A stretch of 64,000 nucleotides of DNA from Bugula neritina (GCA_964035545.1 OZ037770.1:7454527-7518526), one strand, 5' to 3'. Shown: positions 44,801 through 57,797, counted from the stretch's first letter. Numbers and translations are program-made. Notes: generated by a model not told the origin, from the sequence alone.

Positions 44801-47800
44801 CAAAAAGTCAAGTCAATGGCAAAGCAAGTTAAGCTGGGTGATGGTTCAAAAAAGGACGCAAGTAAAGCAATGGATTCAGTTGACTCAGAACATACTTCTT
44901 ATTTAAATAGTTGCATGTCTACATTTCCTAGAAATTAATGAGCATTCAAGTGCGGGCGGCAGTCTAAATAAGAGAAGAAAATTCAGTTTTGGTTCAACTG
45001 ACCAATAATAGAGTTATGAACTGTTTTCACAACACAGTAAAACTCCACATAATTAAAGTTTTCATTGGATACTGAACTTTGAGTTGTCATTTCAAACAAA
45101 TGAGAGCAGTTCTACTGAAATATTATGAACTTTAAAGTATTTAAAAAGGACTTGAGTTCAGGTCTGCATGCTCTTATCTCATATACATGCATAGTATACA
45201 TAATCAACTATTACAAACAAATAGAGAAGTAGACTACACTCACACATAAGTGGAGTGACTTTCTTAAAATCTGTAAGATTCATGTTAGCACCATTTTGAA
45301 TGAGAAGTCGAAAACTATTGACATGTCTTTGGTCAATAGCCAAGTACAGAGCAGTGCGTTTCTTGCTGTCTACACTATCTAGTTGACATCCTGCAAAAAA
45401 GTATACGGCAAACTTATATGATGGTAACCAGCAAAGTGTACTATAAGAGTCAGTGAGTGATACTAAGTAATTTCACAGTGAATGAATGATACTAACTGCT
45501 ACCATAGTGATTATAACTACTATCATAGTAAGTGAGTGATACTGATAGCATAATGAAGGATATTAACTAAGGACATGACAAACGAGTGGTTTTAACTGAA
45601 GTAAATTAAAATATCTACAGCATATGATTTTTACCAGCTAATATAAGTGTCTGCATGACATCAGTGTTACCCCTTCTAGCTGCCAACATAAGCGGAGTTT
45701 CCTTGAGTCTGTTTGTCTGATTGACATCACATCCATGCCGGGCTAGACAATCCGCCACCTTGCTGTAAGTACAGTGTATCATTTAAAGAGACTTGCTTCG
45801 AGACTCACGAGCTTTTACAGCTAGAATAAGATGTTTCACTATATAATGCAATTCTAGCTACATGCTATTTACAGGGGAAAAATAGGTAAATGTATGTAAC
45901 TATATCAGCATATCATTTTCATCCTGGATCAATTGATAATATGATATGATGATATGATATTGATGATAAGATATTGATGATATGATGACATGATATTGAT
46001 GATATGATGATGTGATATTGATGATATGATGACATGATATTGATGATATGATGATGTGATATTGATGATATGATGACATGATATTGATGATATGATGATG
46101 TGATATTGATGATATGATGACATGATATTGATGATATGATGATATGATATGATGATATGATGACATGATATTTATGATGGTATGTCCTGCAGTCAGCCCC
46201 TCTCATAATCTGGTGTCCGTTGATGATTTTGATCAATCTTCCTGTAATCACATAACTCAATGGGTACCAATGCTTCAATTGAAGATGTTCCCAAGTGATT
46301 TTGTGATGTTCTTATGCTTACAAACAGTGCTGGTGATAGCACAGTGCCAGCAACAATTACTCATTAGAGTTGTACTTCCCAGTCTCGCGTGGGCCAACAA
46401 CACCTTCCCATTTATACTGTATTAAAACCCACTGTTGAGATCAGCCTATCTAGTCTAGGGACCTTAAAAAGTACTTCTCAAAGTTGGCTGTAGAAGGCTT
46501 TCTTGTTTTCCTTGGAATCAGTGATTGCTGGTGCATAAACCTTTACAATGTACGATATATATTCTTCCTAAGAGGCGAGCTCATTGTCATTATCCTATCA
46601 CTTACAGGTGATGGATCTTTTTCCAGAAGGTGCATAAATGTGTTTCTTATAGAGAGACGTACTCCAGAGTCTCTCCTTTCTTCTTCACTTTTGCCACATA
46701 CTTCAGGAAAATACGTACTTGCCATAGACTAGGCTGTCGATGCACGTCAAGAGGTTTTCATTGAGTGCGAATATGTCCACTCTATATCTACCTAGTTATT
46801 GTGCATTCACAGTTTGAAATGCATTTGGCTTATATTAAAGCTACTAGACAAAAATATTAGTACAGTTTGTGAATCAGCTGAAGAAAAATTACTAGCTGCA
46901 CTATTTGTAAAATTAAAATTTATAAAATACAAAAAATTGTAAGGGTAAGAGAGTATATAGCAAGACATGTATATATTCACTAAGAGAGTATATAGTATGA
47001 CATGTTTATATTCACTAAGAGAGTATATAGTATGACATGTATATATTCACTGAGAGAGTATACAGTATGACATGTATATATTCACTAAGAGAGTATACAG
47101 TATGACATGTATATATTTACTAAGAGAGTATACAGTATGACATGTATATATTCACTAAGAGAGTATATAGTATGACATGTGTATATTTACTAAGAGAGTA
47201 TATAGTATGACATGTATATATTCACTAAGAGAGTATATAGTATGACATGTATATATTCACTAAGAGAGTATATAGTATGACATGTATATATTCACTAAGA
47301 GAGTATATAGTATGACATGTGTATATTCACTAAGAGAGTATACAGTATGATATGTATATATATTCACTAAGAGAGTATACAGTATGATATGTATATATTC
47401 ACTAAGAGAGTATATAGTATGACATGTATATATTCACTAAGAGAGTATATAGTATGACATGTATATATTCACTAAGAGAGTATATAGTATGACATGTATA
47501 TATTCACTAAGAGAGTATACAGTATGACATGTATATATTTACTGAGAGAGTATACAGTATGACATGTATATATTCACTAAGAGAGTATATAGTATGACAT
47601 GTATATATTCACTAAGAGAGTATATAGTATGACATGTATATATTCACTAAGAGAGTATATAGTATGACATGTATATATTCACTAAGAGAGTATACAGTAT
47701 GACATGTATATATTCACTAAGAGAGTATATAGTATGACATGTTTATATTCACTAAGAGAGTATATAGTATGAGATGTATATATTCACTAAGAGAGTATAT

Positions 47801-50800
47801 AGTATGACATGTATATATTCACTAAGAGAGTATATAGTATGACATGTATATATTTACTAAGAGAGTATACAGTACGACATGTATATATTTACTAAGAGAG
47901 TATACAGTATGACATGTATATATTCACTAAGAGAGTATATAGCAAGACATGTTTATATTCACTAAGAGAGTATATAGTATGACATGTATATATTCACTGA
48001 GAGAGTATACAGTATGACATGTTTATATTCACTAAGAGAGTATACAGTATGACATGTATATATTTACTGAGAGAGTATATAGTATGACATGTATATATTC
48101 ACTAAGAGAGTATATAGTATGACATGTTTATATTCACTAAGAGAGTATACAGTATGACATGTATATATTTACTAAGAGAGTATACAGTATGACATGTATA
48201 TATTTACTGAGAGAGTATACAGTATGACATGTATATATTCACTAAGAGAGTATATAGTATGACATGTATATATTCACTAAGAGAGTATATAGTATGACAT
48301 GTATATATTCACTAAGAGAGTATACAGTATGACATGTATATATTCACTAAGAGAGTATATAGTATGACATGTATATATTCACTAAGAGAGTATATAGTAT
48401 GACATGTATATATTCACTAAGAGAGTATATAGTATGACATGTGTATATTCACTAAGAGAGTATACAGTATGATATGTATATATATTCACTAAGAGAGTAT
48501 ACAGTATGATATGTATATATTCACTAAGAGAGTATATAGTATGACATGTATATATTCACTAAGAGAGTATATAGTATGACATGTATATATTCACTGAGAG
48601 AGTATACAGTATGACATGTATATATTCACTAAGAGAGTATATAGTATGACATGTATATATTCACTAAGAGAGTATATAGTATGACATGTTTATATTCACT
48701 AAGAGAGTATACAGTATGACATGTATATATTTACTGAGAGAGTATATAGTATGACATGTATATATTCACTAAGAGAGTATATAGTATGACATGTTTATAT
48801 TCACTAAGAGAGTATACAGTATGACATGTATATATTTACTAAGAGAGTATACAGTATGACATGTATATATTCACTAAGAGAGTATATAGTATGACATGTA
48901 TATATTCACTAAGAGAGTATATAGTATGACATGTATATATTCACTAAGAGAGTATATAGTATGACATGTATATATTCACTAAGAGAGTATATAGTATGAA
49001 GTGTATATATTCACTAAGAGAGTATATAGTATGACATGTATATATTCACTAAGAGAGTATATAGTATGATATCTTGTGACATGTACCTGAGATTTGAATA
49101 AGATTCAGGCTCCTTATCATAGCCAAGTAGCAAATGTAACGCACTATCACCATGACAATCTGTGTAATCAATATCAGCGTTTGCATCCAACAGCTCCCTG
49201 ACTATGTCAAGGTTATAATACACGCATGCTACCATAAGAGGAGTCCTGCCTGAAAACATGAAACAGGGCTACCCAATCAAAAACATACATTCATTAAAAA
49301 ATGAAACACCTGGTTTACACAGAGAGTGAAGTCCTTGAATAAAGTTGAAGGGGCTTGACAGGTAAACATACTGTGAAGAGATAGACCTGCTTACCTACAG
49401 TATTAGCAACACTTATAATACACTTATGGGCTGAACTTTTGTGCAAAGGTTATTGAAAAAAATTAAATAAAAATTAAATAAATTTAAGATTTTTTTCAAC
49501 TTGGTAAATAAAAGAGCCATAGATGCAGTATCGCACTACTTTTAAATGAGCCCTTAACATAGAGAATTCACTAGTGATAAATGAACTTTAAAAAAAAAAT
49601 TTAAGCTGAAGGCATAAATTGAACTTACTGACTGAGGAGAAGGAGCTATAACCAGACCATATTATTATGTTCTAGAGGCAGGCTCCTTCAGAGCAGGGAT
49701 CAGTTATATTTACCTGTATCTGACGCAGCATTGGGGTCTGCTCCCCTTTTAAGAAGAGCCTTTACTAAAGTAAGACTATTCACAGAGCATGCTTCGTGCA
49801 GTGGAGTTACTCCATGGCGATTGGCTGAATTGACAGCTGCCCCCAAGTCTGTATAAGTTATAATATAAAATTATACTATGTACAAATGATCACTGTCTTA
49901 CATAGGCGTTTTTCAAAACATATGACCTCTATGGTTCTTTTATCTATATGGCCTCACATTATCATATGGTTACTGTAGAGCAAATTTCTTTATCATAAAG
50001 CCTATTTCTTAGCTCTCAATAATCTTCACATTCAGCAATCATGAAGCAAACCCTGATGACTAGCTTTTCACAATGTGTATGCATATACATGTTTGTGCGC
50101 GAGTGTGTGTATACATGCGTGTGCGCAACTGTGCATGTGGCCCACCAACAGATCTATAAAAACGCCTATTATACTAAGGTCTGAGAATGACTCATTGAAG
50201 AGCTTTGCAACTACTAAATGAATTCTATACAAAAACTACAATGGCACAATTCATCTATTAAAGCAGAATAAAAAGAAACAAACAAGGCTAAAAGTTGAAA
50301 AACTAACCCAAAATGTAATCGAGGATCTCCGGACAACCGACGGACACTGAACTTTGTAAGTATGTGTGGAAAGTAACATTATCATTACTGCCGACAAGAT
50401 AATCAGCATTAAGATTTATCTTCTCTTCACCAGCTTCAGTTAACCTCTAAAAGGCAAAAATATTTGCAATATTTTCAGAATGGTAGAAGGTAATTAAAAA
50501 GGGTTTAGTACAAGTGCTATAGCTTATAATACGATCAGAAGTGCTTACATACTGCTAATGTTTAGATAAAAATCTCGTCTATGAAAAATTTAAACTAGAA
50601 AATGAGCAGCAAATGAGCGAATTCACATAACACATGAGACACTTTTTAGAGAACTATAGATGTTTCTTATACCATAAGCCACTGGGACAAAATGAAGTTC
50701 CTTGTATCTGTTTTTGTTCTAACAGCAATACCTTTTTAAATTGATCTGGATTTTTGTTCCAAATTGCTTCCAGCAATCGTCTCCTGATTTGTCTTGACTC

Positions 50801-50818
50801 CCTTTCTGTGACTGCCAT
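35855..50818 (-). CDS. ankyrin-repeat and SOCS-box protein (ASB-like), 14 exons
   Basis: Exons from the 5' end: 50732-50818, 50308-50446, 49714-49848, 49087-49249, 45635-45762, 45246-45390, 41423-41478, 40480-40746, 39975-40103, 39692-39768, 38762-38885, 37715-37926, 37212-37456, 35855-36155. GT-AG borders and phases agree throughout; the total is 2208 nt, 735 residues. From about residue 75 to 600 there are about 12 ankyrin repeats (for example GVTPLHEACSVNSLTLVKAL, ETPLMLAARRGNTDVM). The C-terminus is a SOCS box. By family, ankyrins bind the substrate while the SOCS box recruits Elongin B/C and Cullin-5 for ubiquitination. No signal peptide or membrane helix is seen. Exon 7 (56 nt) is the weakest. 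Confidence 0.85.
35900..36022 (-). other. SOCS box of the ANK-SOCS protein
   Basis: Residues about 681-721. TPSSLLELCRGTLRQCL fits the BC-box that contacts Elongin C, and HLPSSLKSYL fits the following Cul5-type segment with its conserved Leu-Pro. It is all in the last exon. Confidence 0.85.
36947..37184. repeat. 24-bp minisatellite in ANK intron 13
   Basis: About ten imperfect copies of AACTCTGTATTACTAAGAGA plus ACAC. It begins about 26 bp after the splice donor of exon 13 (gene direction). Confidence 0.9.
38165..38749. repeat. 20-bp minisatellite in ANK intron 11
   Basis: About 29 copies of ATACATAGTCATAGTATAAC with C/T and A/C variants. In gene direction it starts about 11 bp after the donor of exon 11. 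Confidence 0.95.
38957..39593. repeat. 43-bp minisatellite in ANK intron 10
   Basis: About 15 copies of a 43-bp unit containing GTAGAATACACAGTACTGAA, very homogeneous. With the 20-bp array at 38165-38749 it sandwiches exon 11. Confidence 0.95.
41678..43527 (+). CDS. nested gene: two-helix membrane protein of unknown family
   Basis: Exons 41678-42038, 42168-42401, 43202-43527, with GT-AG introns all in phase 1; 921 nt, 306 residues. The start is the first ATG of an ATGATG pair (MMISEGYGLS). A 5' acceptor-like TTGTTTTTAG at about 41642-41651 suggests an upstream non-coding exon. Residues 1 to about 195 are hydrophilic, Ser/Gly/Asn-rich and probably disordered. The last exon carries an acidic helix (KMKLLEEFSDLTFEAEN), then two hydrophobic helices (TMVTLGTLLGLLAYIILPIVV and VISIYIIETIAILFILYI), ending SRS. 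No family is recognised. It lies entirely within intron 6 of the ANK-SOCS gene on the other strand. Confidence 0.7.
43556..43790. repeat. 20-bp minisatellite downstream of the nested gene
   Basis: About 12 copies of TATACTTTATATATTGAAAG starting about 30 bp after the stop codon. One unit (about 43616-43637) is inverted, making a local palindrome that could fold in RNA. Confidence 0.9.
45940..46178. repeat. 22-bp minisatellite (GATATTGATGATATGATGAC type)
   Basis: About ten copies. Successive units alternate GACAT and GATGT, so the true period is a 44-bp dimer. It adjoins the LINE remnant. Confidence 0.9.
46180..46730 (-). pseudogene. LINE endonuclease remnant
   Basis: Minus-strand translation recovers pieces typical of the APE-type endonuclease of non-LTR retrotransposons: MASTYFPEVCGKSEEERRDS, then WEGVVGPRETGKYNSNE, HKITWEHLQLKHWYPLSYVI and MRGADC. 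Between them are stops and frame changes. It is an old fragment in ANK intron 4; its family was judged from remembered LINE patterns. Confidence 0.7.
46948..49070. repeat. 35-bp minisatellite, about 60 copies
   Basis: The unit is GAGAGTATATAGTATGACAT plus GTATATATTCACTAA, over 2.1 kb, with a limited set of variants (TATAG/TACAG, TTCAC/TTTAC, CTAAG/CTGAG). Blocks of variant order recur, indicating segmental amplification. It ends 16 bp from the donor of ANK exon 4. Confidence 0.97.
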
Positions 50819-53800
50819 AACCTTTTTCAAAATATAAAACCAAATTTATACTCTACGGCTTTATATAAAAGGACCTAATAAGAGAAGATGTCTTGGTCAC
50901 GATGGCATGTGTAACAAAGTATGACCTTCAATTGTTGAAACATAAGCGCATTTAAACATTAACTTTTGGCAATTCAAATTCCATGTTCTAAAACTAGAGT
51001 TCTATCCCATACAATAAAGTATAAACTATACTCATCTCCTTATCAATATAATAATGGATGTCAATATCACGATGAGTTGGCTTAAAAAGCCTAACTTTTA
51101 TAATTCAATAATTGGTTACAATCAGTTAATATAATGACTAGCAAGAATTTTAAAAGTTTATTTCGAGAAATTGTATCAACATTTATAGTTGTTTTATACC
51201 CATTACAATGATAGTCATAGGCGATAGGTAAAAGTATAAATTATCATATCTGATAACTGTAAAACATGGGCTACAAATTACCAATACTATTACTATTAGT
51301 ATTACTAATAGTAAACTGTAACAGTAATACGAATAGTATTAGTATTACTTATTACTATTGACACTTTGATACTCATACTGTAAAAACTATCAGTATTAGC
51401 ATAAGAGTAATAGTATAACTCTGATTGTCACTATGAGTATGATAATCATAATAGACTATGAATATAACTATAATTATAATTATTAATCAATATATCATTA
51501 ATAATGCTTTTACTTAGGACAGTTATACTAAGTATAAATATAATTTATAGGTAATACTAATAGTAATACTGACTAATAGCAATAGTATAATTTATCAATT
51601 ATAATATTTTTAGTTTTATAGTTTAACTTCAAGTTAAAGTAATAAAATACTCATACTGAGTCTAATGCCGATAGGCTTATTTTAACTTTTAGTTTACTAA
51701 TATCAATAATAAAAAGTACTACTAGTACTAGTAGTAGTAATAGCACTTTTAGTTTTATTGCTTAGGCTAAAATAACTATGACTATAGGTTATACTTATAG
51801 TATAAGTATAAACTATAACTATTACTATAAACTATAAACTTAAAGTATAAGGTGTACTTCAAGTTTAATACTCAAGTCTAAGGCTAAGCTTATAGTCAGA
51901 GTTTAACTTTATATCGAATCGTAAAATTAACTACCAACAGTCATAAAAAATGAGATGCTACAGAATTTTTAAACAATGTAGTCCAGTATAAATTTAAGTT
52001 AAAGTACTCCGTTTACAACTAGATTCCAGGTTATTGTTGTAGCTGATCCTTCTGCAGGGAAATTAAAGAGGGGAAACGGAAAATAATTGTAATAGAGTGA
52101 TCGGCTATAATTTTTTGCAGTAGCGCTACAATGCGGTCTTCTAAGTACTTGTAAGGGAATTCTTTTAATTTCTCATGATATTTTAGAGACATCAGTTGGA
52201 TATTTCGTTTCAATTACGCAGAGGGTTACGGGTCATGCATCACGCTAGATTCAAGCGGTTTGTACTTTTAGGAGTTGACGCCTCTTCTAACTACGAATAC
52301 AGTTTCTAATTAGACAAACTTGACATGACCTCCGCGCGTCACCAACACAGTTGGTTTTATAAACATAAGCGCGTGCCATTTAAATCCGCGAGGGCCATCA
52401 GATTCCTGTGACATTGACTGTCACCGTGCTGTCGAATAAATTAATTTATCATTTTATGCGTTTATGCTAATCATAAGAAACAACGTTTTTTGGTTGTGCA
52501 GGTGGGTCTTGTGAAAGTCGCTATAAGTACAACATCGTTTAAGTTTACGATTACATTTAGTTTTACTGATAGTGATAGTCAATAAGTCATAACTGATAAC
52601 TCTAACTCACTGTAACTGAGTTACTCAAAGTCAATTTCATACTCATAGTGAGTATCATAGTCATAGTGATAGTGGTTGTGAATTGAATAATGATTGATTT
52701 TTCATAAATAATAATAATGGTCATTATTGGCATCACACGTTTTATCATTAGTATTACACGTTTTCTATAGTTCATCTATTTCCTATGTTATTGTTTGTTC
52801 CTCGATTTTAGCTTATTTTCAGAGTTGTACTTATACTTATAGTTATACTTATAGTTAATGTTATAGTTATTGTTATAAATATAAGTTACTCATGTTCATA
52901 GCAATAGTGATAGTCATACTGCTAAAATTAATTTGAGTATCAATATGGTTATAGCTATTAGCTGTAAATCAAAAAGTGAAACATATTCACTTTTACTTTG
53001 ACTTTAAAATCAATAATGCAAAGTATATTCAATTTCATTAAAACATTATTATCAATATCAATATCAATATACTTGTAGTTATAAGTATAATATGTTCTAT
53101 CATAGGTATGCAATACTAACTCTTAATTTGAAGGCTAAATTCAATACTACCACTATAAAGTAAATTCGCAGTTTTGTGTTCAACCCTTTCATCATTTTAA
53201 ATTGTTTCTCTTCAATACGTACAATTTCCAATAACGACTTTTTTCTCGACTTGCTGTAGGGCACATCATATATTCCATAGCAAGAATATAATGTGGTTAA
53301 CATACACATTTAGCAAACCCATTTATCAGTATGAAGAACATAAATATAGACTATATATTGTTTCCTTCCGATCTTCTTCTTTTATTGTAGCTATATTTTG
53401 TGTAAATTGTTGCTGTTCCATATTTTTACTGGTGCTCCAGTACTCTTTGAATTTAGTGTCACCTTTCTTGAATTTTTTCAATTATTTTATCTTTCTTAAC
53501 CTACTCAATTTAATTACCATCCAATTGGCAATTTTCTAATTCCTTATTTTATATAGCTTAATCATTATTTAGTACTTGTCAAGGTAGCATCACATCTACC
53601 CTTTGCTGTTTTTAGTGCACTGCTTTACTGGAGCATATAATCCCAATATTTGCTATTCCTTTCAGCAGTCTCAATGTATCTGATCAAACTAAAAGTTATT
53701 TGATATAATCTGCAGCAAAAACCTTAAAAAATTCTTTTACCTTTTGAATGATTTTTTGGCAATGACCTTTTTTCTTCTTGCAATAAATTGTGTTATAAAA

Positions 53801-54926
53801 CTTCTATATAAGATTCAAAGTTTTATGCCTTCAGTTGTTTGATGGCACATTTTTATAGCATTATCTTAGTTTTTGTAGATTCCATTTTTAGTACTAACTT
53901 TTTTCATAGGTTCCTTTTGCCAATTGTTTTACCCATTATTGCTGCTGTTGAGATTTGTTGAACTATATTCATGTTCTCTTTGCTGCTGCATTCATTTCGC
54001 TTGTATAGTCACTGGTTTTATAAATTTGTATTTTTATAATGATTTAGTTGACGTGAGATCTTGCACCTGGTCATCGCTAACCACTTTCACTTTAAAATAG
54101 AACTGTTGATTAACAAAGCATTTAAAACTTTTTTTAAAGATGGCCTTTATGTCTCAATGATGTATCTTCTTTAGAAATGTTTATTTTTGTTGTCAGAATT
54201 ATTTGTTTGTCTCTATAAAGTTGCGTTTATACCTCTGTTGAAAAAAGTACCGAGTTTAAGTTAATAATGCTTGTCTGGGTACCACTTTATAGTCAAACTG
54301 AAACTCGTTGAAATCATATTGATGGGGTTGCTCACTTTCTGAAATTGAAATTTGACTCGCATAATAGCTATTTGATGCCCTTTGTAAACGTCGTGAATTA
54401 GTGAAACGGACAGCATAAAACCGATAATTGAGAAGGCGTAGGCTATATAATTATGACCGTATAAGTATGTTGTCTAATCGCCAAAGTAATAACTAAATAA
54501 CGACGTTTACAAGGAGTTATTACTCCTATTTTAAAATTGGCCGATTAAGTTATCACAGTACAACAATTTTTAGCCTGTACAATGCAATGCAACTCGGTGA
54601 AATTTCAACCCGGCCAAATTGAAATTCTGACCGAAAATCGTGAAGGTATAAAGGCAACTTTAGTCTTAGCAGATTTTTCTCTGTTAGGTATTTGCTCCTG
54701 TTCTGTTAGTAAATAGTTTTATTCTGTTCTGTTGACTTATTTCCCAATTTCTATCAAAAGCCAGCTAATATTTGTCTCATCTTTATATATCATATTTATA
54801 TGTTGTCTCTATTTTGCCCAGCACTACACTAATATTTCTTATCTCTTATTCTGTCTGATTTTTTTTCAACAGATGCTGGTTCTAAAGCTCCACTTCTGAT
54901 GCTTTTTTCCTGTTTGTTTTGATATC
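50819..54926. other. intergenic region upstream of the ANK-SOCS gene
   Basis: The promoter of the ANK-SOCS gene should lie at its left end, but no TATA or initiator could be assigned. 51270-51900 and 52560-52960 are cryptic simple sequence built from TAGTAT/ACTATA words. 53100-53540 has short minus-strand lysine-rich frames broken by stops, perhaps an old element. No gene is supported. Confidence 0.5.
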
Positions 54927-55819
54927 AATAGAGGGGTTTCAGACATCCCTCCAGAGGAATTTGTATTTTAAAGTTGTCTCCCCCTAAAGGTATTGGGGGC
55001 AGTCTCCATGATATATAGAAGGCCCATAAAATAAGTAGAGATGTAAGGTTTGAGTGAAGACTACTACTAGTATATGTTTCATTTTTTCTGAGATTAATAT
55101 TTTGGCATAGATACACATATGAGCAGTTTCAGAAATTTTTTAAAAAATTTTGTTAATGATAAATGGCACAAAAAGAAAACTTCAAAGCATATTTGTGGTT
55201 TTGGTTATTGAGCAAATCTGAAGCTGGCAGCTGTCATTATTTGCTTTGCTGACTGTAACCAGTCTGGTTAGAGCTGCTAACCTTTCAACTCTTAGAACAA
55301 TAATAACATGCTCGTACACTATATAGCTGCACTAGTGGGCTCTGTCTTACTGAACTCCAAATGCTCCAAATTATGGGTTGGAACACATGCCTGTACGTTT
55401 ATGAAGGCACTGGCTCATTTGTATTAACATGTTCACGTACTTACACACCTATAGTATGAAAATAACTAAGCCACCCTACTATCTAATATTTCTATATATC
55501 AAAAAAATTATTATAAATATAAAGATATGTATTAAAATAGATAGATTAAGTTTTGTAATTTCAAACAACATCTTATCTAAAAATGCCAAACACTGTATAA
55601 CTATATATATTTTTTAAAAGCATTTGTTTACATGGCATGCCTGCAAGTCAATGAAAATATTTAGAGAACAGTAAAAAGAAGCATATAAATTTCAGAATAG
55701 TTTCTTCTTTTCTGAGATGAATATTTTGGAAATGTCCCACAATTCAACATTTAAATTAAGTCTGTAAAAAAAATTCACAGTGTATTTTCAATAAATAACT
55801 ATTCTTGCAAGCTGTTTGT
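54927..55819 (+). repeat. left inverted arm of the foldback
   Basis: Matches the reverse complement of 56901-57797. Short frames inside are mirrored in both arms and are not taken as genes. Confidence 0.85.
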
Positions 55820-56087
55820 ATACCAACATTCCTAATAAAAAAATGTTTTTGGAGCATTGTAAATTGTATACTGCTGCATTGCAGAAAAAAAATCATCAAA
55901 AAAAAGCACTTTTCAGCCAAAGCAACTTATTTTGTTTGCAAAAAAAAAGTTGAAATGTACATTTAGTACCAGCTGTAAAATATAGAAAGAATGAACTATG
56001 TCATAATGACTGCATTCTTATGACACTAATAAAATTAAGATTGGCTTTACTCCATACGGATCTTGCTCAAAGGTGGAGTTCTAAATA

Positions 56088-56417
56088 ATGCTACAAAGTT
56101 TCACTAAATTCCCAGATAATACTTTTTATATCAAATCATTTGGCTTTACTGATTTAGCTATATTATGTACATTTTGTACTTATTTATCTCTAGGTCAGTT
56201 TTCAGCCATATATTTGACGGCATTGCTATACTTCCTTTGTGTCAGCATTCTCTCCTTTATATCTTTTCTGTGGTTTCTAATAATTTTCAGTGGTATGTCA
56301 CTGTATGTAAACTATGTGAACCATCAGGCTATCTCTTATACAATGCATGCTGCTATAAGAATAATAGCAGCTGTTTTGTATTCAATCAACCTCGTTGCAA
56401 GAATTTTGTTTGCTTGA
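56088..56417 (+). CDS. hypothetical hydrophobic ORF in foldback centre
   Basis: 109 codons from ATG to TGA, with two or three strongly hydrophobic stretches (LTALLYFLCVSILSFISFLW; AAIRIIAAVLYSINLV). AT-rich DNA gives such frames by chance. No family is recognised, and it is listed only because it is the longest frame in the element. Confidence 0.12.
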   Translation: MLQSFTKFPDNTFYIKSFGFTDLAILCTFCTYLSLGQFSAIYLTALLYFLCVSILSFISFLWFLIIFSGMSLYVNYVNHQAISYTMHAAIRIIAAVLYSINLVARILFA

Positions 56418-56900
56418 AGCGCTCTGTTGAGTAGCTGTCTCTCTATAATACATAACTGCTTATTCAAGAAAGTGCACGATGAGAACTGTCCAACTTTAGC
56501 TGTCTAACTTAAATTACATTATATAGGATTACATCACTACATAATAAGCTGATTAAACAACACATATAAATCGGCCAAAAACACCACACACTTGACTAGC
56601 TCTAGTTTGACTCATTTATATTTTGAGTTTTTCACATTACTTGAACATGCTTTAGCCAATTTGTTGCATTATTTTTCATCCATACATGTAATACAAAGAT
56701 TTAGTATATTATTTTTTAGGTTTGGATTGTCTAATAGGCAGGTATCGCAGATATTTAATCAGACTGTGAAGTTGCTTAGAGAAGCTCTAAATCCAATGAT
56801 AGTATTTTATCAACACAAGGAGGTTAATAAAACAATTCCACCTCAATGAACTTTGACCTAGTTAACTAGACCACTGTAAAATGGCATGCTAGAACAAACA

Positions 56901-57797
56901 CAAACCAGCTTGCAAGAATAATTACTCATTGAAAATACACTGTGAAAAATTCTTTTACAGACTTAATTTAAATGTTGAATTGTGGGACATTTCCAAAATA
57001 TTCATCTCAGAAAAGAAGAAACTATTCTGAAATTTATATGCTTCTTTTTACTGTTCTCTAAATATTTTCATTGACTTGCAGGCATGCCATGTAAACAAAT
57101 GCTTTTAAAAAATATATATAGTTATACAGTGTTTGGCATTTTTAGATAAGATGTTGTTTGAAATTACAAACTTAATCTATCTATTTTAATATATATCTTT
57201 ATATTTATAATAATTTTTTTGATATATAGAAATATTAGATAGTAGGGTGGCTTAGTTATTTTCATACTATAGGTGTGTAAGTACGTGAACATGTTAATAC
57301 AAATGAGCCAGTGCCTTCATAAACGTACAGGCATGTGTTCCAACCCATAATTTGGAGCATTTGGAGTTCAGTAAGACAGAGCCCACTAGTGCAGCTATAT
57401 AGTGTACGAGCATGTTATTATTGTTCTAAGAGTTGAAAGGTTAGCAGCTCTAACCAGACTAGTTACAGTCAGCAAAGCAAATAATAATGACAGCTGCCAG
57501 CTTCAGATTTGCTCAATAACCAAAACCACAAATATGCTTTGAAGTTTTCTTTTTGTGCCATTTATCATTAACAAATTTTTTTAAAAAATTTCCGAAACTG
57601 CTCATATGTGTACCTATGCCAAAATATTAATCTCAGAAAAAATGAAACATATACTAGTAGTAGTCTTCACTCAAACCTTACATCTCTACTTATTTTATGG
57701 GCCTTCTATATATCATTGAGACTGCCCCCAATACCTGTAGGGGGAGACAACTTTAAAATACAAATTCCTCTGGAGGGATGTCTGAAACCCCTCTATT
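56901..57797 (-). repeat. right inverted arm of the foldback
   Basis: Matches the reverse complement of 54927-55819, including a CCCCCAATACCT/AGGTATTGGGGG-like block near the outer end. Confidence 0.85.

Larger units (their letters stand above)
41479..45245 (-). other. ANK intron 6, host of a nested gene
   Basis: Contains the plus-strand gene 41678-43527, the 20-bp repeat array after it, and about 1.4 kb (43790-45245) without recognised content. Confidence 0.7.
54927..57797. mobile_element. 2.9-kb foldback element with about 0.89-kb inverted arms
   Basis: The left arm (54927-55819) and right arm (56901-57797) are reverse complements with very few differences by eye. The outer ends read AATAGAGGGGTTTCAGAC inward on both sides. 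TA lies at the expected duplication position, but since the inverted repeat itself includes it, a true target duplication cannot be shown. The 1.1-kb centre has no transposase motif. It may be a non-autonomous DNA transposon or a simple inverted duplication. Confidence 0.75.

Noticed and set aside
46948-49070. CRISPR-like array of regularly spaced repeats
   Set aside because: The units are contiguous tandem copies with no unique spacers, in an intron of an animal gene; it is a minisatellite.
53100-53539. Lysine-rich minus-strand frames and a hydrophobic plus-strand ORF
   Set aside because: Broken by stops, no recognisable motif; AT-rich DNA yields such frames by chance.
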